Assembly (NCBI RefSeq): GCF_964355755.1
Contig: NC_092675.1
Location: 25,336,412-25,400,411, forward strand
Direction: 5' to 3'
Origin: Antedon mediterranea
Taxonomy: Eukaryota > Echinodermata > Crinoidea > Comatulida > Antedonidae
Length of the DNA stretch: 64,000 nt
Numbering within the stretch: position 1 is the stretch's first letter; every line of letters starts with the position of its first letter. A model generated the notes under the pieces. It was not told the origin of the DNA, made no database searches, and saw only the letters and a list, made by a program, of their open reading frames with translations. Positions 12,192-24,100 of this stretch are shown here, one piece after another. Both the position numbers and the translations under genes were made by a program.

Positions 12192-12300
12192 CCTTGTTGA
12201 ATTTTCCATCTTCACCTCATGCCATTATTTGTAATATTCCACTCATAAACATTCATTATTTTTATATTATAACACACCTGATTGCATTCTTGCAATTTGA

Positions 12301-15042
12301 TTGGTCAATTCATATGTCTGAAAAGAAGTAGATGTATTAGTCTTAACAGAGTATTATGGCAATTGTAAAGACAATTTCGTGGAAGTTTGGAACAGATCAC
12401 CATGTTTGTTATCACATTCCACAAGACTCAAGAATAGTTTCAAAATAAAAAGCAAAGAAGTTGTTACGTTTTGATATATTTAATCATACAATTTGTGAAA
12501 CTGTATATAACTAGCTACAGTTTAACTATACTCCACAAATGTACAGTATTCTCTTGAAATATAATACTGTTTAAATTTAAATATTAACATCTTATAGTAG
12601 CTTACCTTATATGACTTAATTAACATCGATTACAATTATAAAGACAACATGATGTTTATGGACAAATATGGAATGAAAACTACTAAACAAACCAACATTT
12701 GTTAGGCAAAAAAGACATACCTGGACAAACCAATAACATAGTTCTCACACCCCTTGACAAAATAATGGACCCATCCGATTGTGACCCGACTTGCCTATTT
12801 AAAAAAATGAAAATCGGGTTGTCCAGTACATCAGCAAGACAAAATAATTATACTGTATCTTGGAAAAAAATAGGATGACCGCAAACAAATGTGTTTGAAA
12901 ACGAGAAATATCAAAGATTCTAACCACAAGCCTCGTACATACTTTTAGTGAAATGTGACAATCACTTTTGACAATCACTTTTAACAATGGACAGTGATCA
13001 CTGAAACATTGAAAATCTGTTCTTCTCCTATTGTCAATTAGATACTAATGTATACTAATACTGAACTTGAGCATAAAATACATCACATATTTAGTTTGTG
13101 GTTAGCATGTCGAACTAGGGAGTTCTGGTATGGGTGTGAATGTTGTATATTATTCTATCAGATATGAATAAAAAGAGTGATGGGCTACACAAAATAACAT
13201 TATACATCCATAGTAACATTTTTCTGATTTCATTAACCAGAATTTAACATAAAATAACTTCTGATCAACAGAATATAATGTAACACAAATAAAAAAAAGC
13301 ACATTTTAGATATGTTTGTATATAAAGAGATGTATATTATAAAAACAATGATAAATATATTTTAAATAAAACATATATTTAAAAAACAATATTTATAATT
13401 ACGGTTATTAATGGTGATAAACTTCCAAGGCACTATTTTACTTTGTAAATAGTAATTACTGTAAATATAAATTCAAATTAAAGGAGTCGTTTAAAAAAAA
13501 TGAACATTGTAATGTGGTAATTATTATTGTTTTTTTTTTATAAGGAACCATAAATATGTTTGTTTTTGTGACAATGCTCAATATAAAGTTACACATCCAT
13601 GACATATCACATTTTGTATGGGGCCTGGGTGCAGATTTATATTGATTTGAAAAAAAAGTTTTTTTCTATAAAGTCGCATTTTAAAATCTGAAGAAAAGAA
13701 CAATAAAAACTATGATAGAGGTAAACAAACATTCAAATTGATGACAATTATATCTGCAACGAAACAAACGTCCACTGCAAGATCCGAACTGCTTTGGATT
13801 TGGGCGCTTTCTTCATTGTTCAAAGGAATACAACACTTTAGTATCAGCATAAAAAACCCACTCAATTTATTCTAGTACAACATTAAGACCAACTATTTTA
13901 TATTTTTTGGCAAAATATAGCAATCTTAGTACAGTATAGTCACAAAGGTTCTTCTTTATATCTATTTAATACATATATCATCATTATAACTTTAATGTTC
14001 AAATAAATACATTTTATTTCTCTAAAACAAACATTTAACAAAGTTGTCATGCTTTTAATAAATACTTTGATGACCACTTTTTGGAAAGTATCATAATAAC
14101 GATACAATGGCTTTTTTTCTTTCTAGATTTTTTTACATGAATATAGATAGAGTATCAAAGATGTACAGTCTTTATATGTAAAAGAAGAATTTCAGTCAAT
14201 ACAAATCTTTTTGTTATTTAGCAGGGGAAAGAGTTGGTTAAACCTACTTCATCAGGCTATTTCCAGATGTGCTTAAATTGCTCCAGTTGCACTATTAGTT
14301 CTTCATGACATCAAATTGTAGTTAACTAGTTGATTTAGCTACTAACTATGTTATAACTGTACATTGATGCATTTAGGCAGGGGTTATACAAACTTTATAC
14401 CTCTCTGATTTAAGAGAGAATCTGGCAAAACACATGAACACAGCTAGTTAGTGGAAACAAGTGCAGTAGGCGATGGTGAGCCCCACATTAGCTACAGTAA
14501 AGCTGGCTACCATCCACACCTCATCAGCAATAGCTGCTGAAGATGTTATCTATTGTTACCATATACAAAAACAACTTTACTGAAACCAAATCTTATTTTA
14601 TCGCTAATTGTGCAATAAACTTTTATTTAATAGAAATGTGCACATCGTTAGAATGTATTGTTTCTTGTAATGAATAACTCTATTTCAGATATTTCACTTC
14701 AAAGAACAAAAATACATTGTTAGACAGATGTTGATCTAGCTGATGTATTTACATTTGTTACACATATTGGCAACAATGTGCTCATTGTATTTGAACAGGT
14801 AAAACATTGAAAACTAGTTCATTTTGGGATTACATGTTAACAACAGTTACACAGTATGATTACATAGAAAACACACATTAAATTCTTAGTGTAATACTTC
14901 TACAATCTACAAAGCTCTAGCCAATCATCACTGTTAGTGGCAGTATCACATGACATGCATCTAACAACTAACAAGCACCAAATTGTTAAGAGATAATACA
15001 GTTGTAGTAGTAGATTTGTTAGGTGAGTCTGTTAGTCGTTGA
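12301..15042 (-). other. 3' flank / possible 3'UTR of the receptor gene
   Basis: AT-rich, no clear gene. If the terminal exon at 15,043 is used, its 3'UTR runs into this stretch; a minus-strand AATAAA complement at 14,622-14,627 is one candidate poly(A) signal. A 29-codon open stretch at about 14,450-14,540 (minus) was judged too weak to call. Confidence 0.35.
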
Positions 15043-15129
15043 TCATAGATCTTCAATAATGTCCTCATCTGACATGCAAGATGTATCGTAATATTCCGAT
15101 GTTGTTGTTACACTTTGCAAACAACGATC
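15043..15129 (-). CDS. ADGRL: Receptor alternative terminal exon (exon 23), acidic C-terminus
   Basis: The acceptor is preceded by a pyrimidine-rich stretch (TTTTGTTCTTACCAG). A 28-residue frame runs to TGA at 15,043-15,045, rich in Ser, Thr, Tyr and acids and ending [10 protein letters not shown]. It enters in phase 0 and fits the phase-0 GTAAGT donor inside exon 22 (17,304-17,299); it could also follow exon 20. The -EDL end resembles a class III PDZ ligand at best. Confidence 0.6.
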   Translation of the reverse strand, partial: DRCLQSVTTTSEYYDTSCMSDEDIIEDL

Positions 15130-18100
15130 CTGGTAAGAACAAAACATTTTAGTTAGAAATGTATGTGCAAAATGTGCAATAGTATTGTTAAATGAAAGTA
15201 GTATACATTAATGATTAATGTTATTGACATTTGTTTGTTTTTATTCTTCTAGTTAGAATCTTGTTTAAAAAAATTAATTGAATTAATTTATCAATTACTA
15301 AGTTCATAATCAATCACTCTAATCAATTGATTCAAAATGGATATGGTAGACCTATTGATAAATTCAAGGTTTACAGATAATAATTAAAAGCAATAGGTTA
15401 CTGTAATTAAAGAACAATTGATAATGTTATAACTTTGTATCAGTGGGGAGCTGGTCAGATGACTTGCTGTGCCTTGCTCTACTGTGTATATTATATACTT
15501 TATAGTGTATACTTACTACATTGAGAACACTTTGTGAACAAATTTGGAAGCAATACTCAGCTGGGACTCGAATCCACTGAGAAATTTTGTTTTTAGCAAG
15601 GTGTTCTCAATGTACTGAGTATACACAGTACAATTAAAGTAGAGCTAAGCATCAGAAAAATTAAATGCTGTAATTAAGCTGTTAAATACAGGTTACATGC
15701 TACTAAAGCAATCAGAACCATGCACATTTCAACCAGACAATTTTAAGACATTGCTACAATAATTGTATGTTAGTTAGGCATCCATCTAATCTACCTAATG
15801 TTGAAAATGTACAAGTTAATGTTCTTCTATTATATATCGTTGTCGACATTATTGTGCTTGATACATTTCCAAATAATCACTCCTTGAAAAGTATACTTTT
15901 GAATAAGTATCTCTGACAAACAAGATGTGTTGATGTTTGGAAAATGTTTTCATCTGGTTTTATATTGAATATCTGTACACAATTCTTTACGTTAACCTAG
16001 TAATTATATACGTATGTATGCGAAGATTCGACTTGTCAGAAAATCTTCATATAGCAACCACTAACATCACGTCATTGCCAGCCAGATGAAAAAATTTCAC
16101 ACACGTACCTATTTAATTACTGGTTTAACATAATTGTATATGCCTACTGAAGATGTGGTGATGGTTTTAAATACAGTAAATGTTCTAACTACCAAAATGG
16201 GACCTAATCTGAATCAAATGAAAAGCGTTAGGCCTACAGTTATAGCTAGCATGCAGATGCATCATTTGTTATTAATCCCTAAATGCTAACAAGCTTCCCA
16301 TTTGGTAAGATAAACATGTATAATCTAACAAGTATTGAGTTGAGGAATCAGGGCAAACAAAACCAATGAAAAACATGAGAATGAAAGAACAAAATCCATG
16401 GTATTAAAGTATAATAAACAAAACCAAATAAAAAAAAAGATATTAACACCGTTATTATCATACCATCATTTTCTATATGAACTTTCACATTTACTATAAT
16501 TAATACACCAGTATCACTGCAAATGTATGAGAAAAACATGTTCCAAAGGTAGAGGGGGGCTATTATATTTGATATAAGCAATAAAAGAAAAGTTTATTAA
16601 GAAACCATAATGTGGATTTGATTGAGTTTTATTTAAATCAGTGGAACATGTTTACCATGCTAACTATTCCAACTATATTGATCAAACATATAGAAATATC
16701 ATAGACATGTTGAATACCTTGCAAATTGTGTTTCCTTTTGAAAAAAAATAATAGAAATGTATTAAATTCCAGCAAATAACATGCAACAAACTGGCACAAA
16801 TAATTTAATACCTGTATGTAAATTAATACCTAAAAATGTATTTCTTAAAAATTTGTTTTCGATTATACATAGTAATAATCATTCAATCGCACTTTTTGTA
16901 TAATTTCTTTTAAAATATATATATTGAAATATTCAAAATTAGTAATTTGTGATTGTAACAATAAACTAAGAAAAGATATTAGAATTACATCAATTCCAAT
17001 AATTGTCTATAAGCTTAAAAATAAATTTACATTATCCACAACTATACAGGTATTATACACAAAATTATCACTTATAATATTTATAAAGTCATTAAATATT
17101 CGTAGGTATTATTATATGCAGGATAAATGCAGAAACATTGAGTTATAATAATGTTTCCAAAGGGTATGTACGTTTCATTCCCAGAAATTTAGGCGTGTTT
17201 TTGTCATCCGTTGCAATAACTTCTGAATACTTTGGTTTTCTAAAATTAAAAAGCCGTAACTGTCCTTCGCTTAATAATCGCCACGTTCGTATCCCTTTAC
17301 TTACTTTTTCTTCCAGTTCATCTGTATCTTCTGTAATAACATAAACATTTGGAGTTGAGAACATTTTATCTTCTTCTTCATTACATTCATTCACTTTATT
17401 TTGTGTAGTCTCTTTAATGTTTTCATTTATTTCTTTTTCATTTTCGAGTCCATTCACATAACCATTGATCAATGGTTTACTTTCGTTTGGCACATCTTTT
17501 AAATCATCCTCTAAGTGAGTTGTTTCTGTTATGTCACCATTAAACGATGATTTTTGTTCTGGTTCCTCCTCTTTTACGTCAAATAACTGCAATGGGTTGG
17601 CTCGGATACGCCAGCCTAAGTGATCTGCGATGCTATCATCAATTATGCTATTTTCATCTAAGGCTAATGGGGCTGGGTCTTCTTGGGGTTCTTTTAAGAA
17701 AACATCACTCGCATATTCATTTCCTTCGTGAATCATCGGTGATTCCGAGGAAGGACTTTCAACACTCACACTAAATCTGTTTGGTGCTTCTGAAAAAAAA
17801 GTAAAAAAAAAAATAAACAAATGCTGCGGCATCAAATAGTCATTCTATTAATTTAAATCAATGTTTTTTTTTATGTTTAATTGGATTATCAGAATTTATC
17901 TTTACTTTATTTAGTGAACAGTACTGGTTTTTTCCCCACTTAAATTAAGATTATTTACTACAAATTTTTCTAAAAAATGTTAAGCAATTGTGTTAAAATA
18001 AAGATTCTATTTAAGATTAAGTATTGTTTTTAAATCAACATGCAAAGTTAAAATGTCTAATAATCTTGTAACACCTCTCCAATAGCACTGAAACGTCATA

Positions 18101-21100
18101 TTCAATCTAAAATTCAGTACGGTAGTTACACTACATCTGCTAAATTGACTCTCAATTGGAGACCATGCATGCACTTATTTAGATTACAATATTATAAATA
18201 CAAATGTTTTAATAGCAGTATTTTGTTATTAAATCTTAACAACTTTCTATTATTAACATGTGAATAAGTCAATAAATAAATATTTATTATTATTATATTT
18301 AGTTATTAAAAAAAGCAATACTACCAAGTATAATTTTCCAAAAAATACTTTTTTAAAAGAATTAATGCAAAAATTATTAAATGCAGTTATTACAATAACA
18401 ATGTTGCAATAATGACAAGCTACTGTCATAACTTTAAAGGCTACTGCAGTACTTTTAAAAACTACTGCAGTACCTTCATTTGGTTTACTGAACAATATTA
18501 TTGCAGTTATACAAATTAAACATAAAACATCATTTATTAAGTGATGTTTAAGATCATGTGTAGTTGTTTGATTGCGCTCTACTGACTTAGGTGCAATGCA
18601 AGCAAAATGAAAACTCCCTATTGAACAGTATAACTGCATCAATAGGTTACAGTAATCAACTTTCCCGAAACTGGAGTTGTGTTAACTGAACTTATTTTTG
18701 GGCAGTTCAGTTTCCAGTTCGGGAGAGTTAATTGTAGTAAATTAACCAAGGTCAAGAATTTTCAGACAGGGCATCTAGAATTGTGAGATATTAGTTGATT
18801 GGTAAGGCTTCTTTTGTGTCTGTAGTCAGTTCTGCTGGGGCATGCAGAAATGAAAAGGAAATGATCATTTACTGTATATCGGTCAGGTTCGATGATATTT
18901 GTATCATTTGGGGCAAAACAAATTTCAAAATCTAGAAAAAGAGAAACGTACAGAACACAAACCATAACATAATAGTGAATTTAGAAACGAAAAAAATAAG
19001 CAAATACAATTTAGACTCTATACACAAATTAAAAATAATTTCACAACAGAATAGATGAACTATATATAGTCTAATCTAAGATAAAGTGAATACAAAGAAA
19101 CAAGAATAAGAAAAATAGCAATGTAAAGCTCTAAATGTCAATACAGTACCTCCATAAGACCCTTTGTTAAGTGAAGAGTTACTCTTTCGTTTGTCAACAC
19201 TAGTTGAATCACTGTAGCGACGATTGTCCCACATGTTTCTCAGTTTCTATGAAAAAAAATTGATAATTCATAATCATTAACACACTTTACGTTATCATCA
19301 TACGAGCATGTTCACAGAACAATCTATGATGTGATAGCTGCCGCAAATCCTCTAATTTGAGGATTAGATGACGAGGATCTACTGCAACACTGGTTTGAAA
19401 ACATAAGCAGATAAAATTCCTAATTATTATTAACTTACTGCCGATGTAGAGCTTGATCTGTATGATGCCTGCTGATTAGACTGAGTAGACGACATGCCAC
19501 CAAATTGGGTTCTCAAACATGTTGGCATCCAAGCATTGTTACGCACAAATCTTCTGTATTCTTTCTTCACCTGCATTGAAGAATAATCAACTTATAAAAC
19601 TGAATTTTTTTTTAAAACAAATAATATTACATACTGTATTCCATAGATAAATTTGTAATATTTGTATGCACGAGTTTTGAATTCTCACCTTATCGTTCAT
19701 CAAGCAGTGGAATACAAATATGAAAACTCCTTGCACTGAATTGAATATGGTGAAGATGTACGCAAACATGACAGTACTGTCACTAACATACAGCAAACCG
19801 AAGATCCATGTTATTCCAAGAATGCAGAGCAATACAAACGAGCCACGTACCCATGACCTAAAACGAAAGATTAAATGTTAAACGAAAATACATTAGATAT
19901 ATAATAAGAAGATTTCAATTTACGAAGACCTTTTTTATATATTTATGTGCATTGATGGGTCGTTAGTTTTTTACAGCCATTTGTTAGCAATAATTGATTT
20001 AATAATTGATATAATATCAAATAAAAATAGTGATAGATGACATAAATTACATGTCAATGATGTATACACAATGAAAAATAATGTACTGTAGAGCTCTTTT
20101 TAAAGGTTTGTAATTTGCGATTTTCTTTTAGATTCCTGATACATACTCTGCACAGGTAACAATTCCTTAAATAATCATGTATTGTACCAAAAGCTCTTAA
20201 TTTTCGCAATTCTGAATTTCTTGCAAAAAGTAAGAGTATTTAGAAATGCAAAGTTCTACAGTTGACAACAAAAAAGATGAATTTAATGTAATATATAATA
20301 CAGAACTTATATGGAGGTGAGTAATACAATCATCTGTTTGAAATTAAAAAAACATAATGAAAATAAATGCAGTTAATAGACATGAATCCAAATAATAACA
20401 ATGATATGCATGAACATTCAAAAGATGATAATAAGAAGATATAAATACTCAGAAGTGATGTTAATACATAAAATTAAAATAAAATGTCCTTTTTACAGAT
20501 TTCACAAATCTATCAAAACGTGAGAAGTTGCAAGGAAGGCAGAATAGTTGAATGATCAAACTCAAATTCAAAGTCAATTTGTAAAAGTGGAAGTTCGCAT
20601 TTACAAAGTAGATTTTTGAAATAAATGTTAGAAACAAGTATTATGGCAGTACATAAAGTAAATGAAAATGATAACAAATAATGAATGAAAAAAAAGTGCA
20701 TTTTCAGAGTATCTGTTGCAACAATTAATAGAAAGATATAAATTAACCAATTAGTGATTAGATGAAATGGTTTTGTTGCTAGGATACCATCACCAAGATG
20801 CAGGTTACCAAGGTGATGCTACTTACATAATATACTCCAGTCTATCGGTTCCAACACTGTGATTGAAAGTAAATAATCATTCAAAATCATTTATATAAAA
20901 ACTTTACATTTATAATAAACATTTTAAATTATTAATTAATATTTTTGGTGTTGGGGGTCTTGTGTCATAATCCTTACAGCCACAATTGTGTTTGTATATT
21001 GCTTTGTTAATTTAAATATTAAAGATGATTAAAAGAATAAGGGCAACAATAGAGCAAGAACTATAAGGTAAGAAAAAACAAAATTAGCCAAGAAAATGTT

Positions 21101-24100
21101 GCAAGCTGATTGGGCAAGGAATACTTAATGGAAAGGACATAAAACTAATGACAAAAAGCAAATATCAGAAACAAAATGATAACTACAACTTACAAATGAC
21201 GATTAAAATTGGCAGAATAGGAATTGACAGATTACGAATAGGGGAAAATTACATGGAATTACTCTCATACAATCAACTATACCCATAATGATAATACAGA
21301 AACAGTTACACCATGGTATTTTTACATCCATGGTCACACAAGATAGTAAAAAAATGTAATTTTTTAACATTATGATGTAAAAATGTGTCTTTAGAGTACC
21401 AATAACCTGTAAATCATTTCATGTCTTTTGCTCTAAAGCTCTGACTATCAGACTTGATGTGACAAGAAAATGTGATCACATCACACTTTGTTTGTCAAAC
21501 TAGTTTGAGAGTGTAGACAGAACTAGATACATAGATGAGCACATATCATGTACCATCATGGAAACTACTCTATATAGGCCTATGTAGGATTTTTTTAAAT
21601 GATAGTCATGAATGGGTTTCATTACAATACATGTATTTTTAAATTGGATGACTTTTACATGAAAGTATGTACAGCTCGGAAAAGGTAAAATCTATTATGA
21701 ACATCGATACCATAATGTTTTGATGGAATGAAATAAATCTGAAGCTGCAACTTAAAAAACATTTACAATAGCCTATACATGAACTTGTTCAAAATAAGTC
21801 AAAATGGTGCTGTAAGTCAAACCCACAGAAGAACAGTTTGAATGCTAAAGAAAAACAAATAAAAAGGTGGTTAATGTCCTTAAGAGATTCCAGGAGCTTA
21901 GCCCCCATAGTCAACGGAAGTATGGGGCCTCCCCTAAATCACCCACTAAAATTAGTGGTTGATTATTACGTTAGTGCGTGATACATCCCCCACACGCGAC
22001 ACTATGCTCTCTGGCCCGTAAGATGATTTGTAATAATAGAAAACTAATTTAACTTCTGGTTTAGATCTTTGTCTTCTTTATCAATATTTGTTTTTTTAAA
22101 TGAAATAAATGTCTTTATTGGATTAAATCATGTGATCAGCCACTCATCAATGTCAAAGAGCTGTTTGTAAGCCATTTCAAACTGTTCTTAATGTAGCAAA
22201 CTTGAAATAAAGAGTGCGTGAAAATATTGAATAAAATAGGTGCAAAATGACGATATTAATTGCTGTATTATTCTTACACAATCTTTTCTGTAGAACTTCA
22301 TACACAAGGCAATTATGAAATAAATACAATAATATTAATTTGTAGTTTAAAAAACAACATTCATTCAGAAAAATAGGTGAGAATCTCTCATGTATACTCA
22401 ACAATGGTAGAACTCCTGTAATATAAAACATTGTCTATTTCGTGATTACAACTAAAGTGCATTTGAATAATCATCAAATGATATGAATTATTTTCCTTTT
22501 CATTAATTATATATCATTTAATACTTCCTTTTCCAATGAAATGAGTAGCTTATTTCCTTCCTTTTCTAATCCCCAATGTTTTGCATGTCACGCATTTCAA
22601 ATCCCACCAGTTTGCAAGGGACAGTCAATGCACTGATGAACGTATTCCAGCTTACAAAACTATCAACACGTTGGATGGTTCGCGTGTCATGCATTAAAAC
22701 TCCCACCCATTCACAAGACCAAGAATCACACGATTCTCACAAGCTTATGATAACATCACATACTGAGCTTATTATCGTTGCTAATTGCATTATGTCGTCA
22801 ATGCTCGATAAACTTGTCCGTCTGGTAAAAATATCCCAAGAGATGTGCGATCTCTTTTGAGTTTTAAAAATGTGAAATTGTCTGGTTTTACTAACTATGC
22901 AAATCTTTTGTTTGCGTCCAAGTCATCAATTGCGTATGAAAAAACATGATGACGTACGTTAACACTAACGTGATAATACCAATTTCCTTTGTACCTCAGA
23001 TTTTATGTATCTTTTCAGATTTTTTTTTATAATCAGTTAAAAAAATCTACCTTATGTTTAATATAACAAAAGTAAATCAAGATTTTGTTTGACAGGTTTT
23101 ATAATTAAATCATTCGTGCGTTAGAAAAGAGTAAGTCAAAATACTTACGTCAGTTTCTCCTTGGTCGTTTTTTGTCGCTTGTTTGTTGCTATGGTGCTGT
23201 GACGGCACATTATAACAAATGCCATCGTGAGGAAAACTGTGTTGACCTAAGAAAAATAAATGTTTTTATAATATCAATTAAAGAACAAAAACATTTCAAT
23301 TCTCATATGACCATGATACCTTTTGTTTCTAATAAGTCAAATTGTAGGTACAACTGTAAATGAAAAGTTAGTTATTACTACTACTATTATTATTTCCTGT
23401 TAATTTTTTTTTATAACACTTGAATAAATTTCATTATACTTTTGATTTTATCATATTTTAACTCTTCTGTCTTTCTTTGATATGTACAGTATATTAACAG
23501 ATTATATTATTTTATTAAGACTAACTGAAGCCTGACCAACAAAATGAAAAAAGAAAGTATGAGACTCTTTGATGCAATTCGCTTTAGAATATTTGCCCCT
23601 TGAGAGATGGTTATAACATCTATGCAATTTTGTAATAAATCCTAACCATATTAATCGGACAGTCCCTCGAGTCTACAAACTTGAAATCTAGGTCAAGAAA
23701 TTATGATGAAGCTTTACATTCATACAATTTATTAATAACAAAATCTGGTTTGTAGTGAATTCGCTAACAATTAATTATTGAGAAGAGTAGTGCTTCAAGA
23801 TATGAATATAGACTTGTAAAATTCCTACTGATAAAATCTATAGGTATAAAATTGTTGAGAATCATATAGTTTAAAATTGAAGTTAGTTTAGCTGGGCATT
23901 CAGCATTATATTCAGCATTTTGAAATTAATCAATTCTCAATCACAACAAGTGTCAGGTTTTTATTTTTCTTTTCGTGTCCTGTTTAAATGTTCACCCGCT
24001 TTGGGGTAGGTTTTAAAAAAAAATCATCAGGGTTGTTTTTTTGCATATAACCCAGACATCACCGAGGTCGGTTTTCTGATAGTATATGTATGTCTGAAAG

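Larger units (their letters stand above)
3040..12300. mobile_element. Large foldback-type element with long inverted arms
   Basis: Blocks from the left (3.04-5.1 kb) recur in reverse complement and reverse order on the right (9.0-12.3 kb). Matches include: the ATGAATGTTTATGAG block (3,118) with its complement near 12,250; the CACGAAACC/GGTTTCGTG block (3,955) with 11,430 and 11,905; the region around 4,330 with 11,310; ACAGTTGATCGTCC (4,494) with 10,820; and the palindrome AGTTGAGAATTCTCAACT at about 4,806 and 9,297. Inside the arms lie mirror-image arrays of one satellite. This matches foldback (TU-like) elements, known from sea urchin and Drosophila, whose long terminal inverted repeats contain tandem repeats. 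Ends are approximate; I could not fix a target-site duplication. No intact transposase was seen. Confidence 0.75.

Noticed and set aside
14450-14540. 29-codon protein-like minus-strand stretch
   Set aside because: No acceptor giving the right phase; lies in the likely 3'UTR.
18253-18642. 129-codon minus-strand frame in intron 21 with phases like exon 21
   Set aside because: Weak acceptor, hydrophobic AT-driven composition, no similarity to latrophilin tails; a frame this long is expected by chance in this much AT-rich DNA.
22576-22860. 94-codon plus-strand frame in intron 18
   Set aside because: No domain or splice context; sits in old repeat-like DNA.
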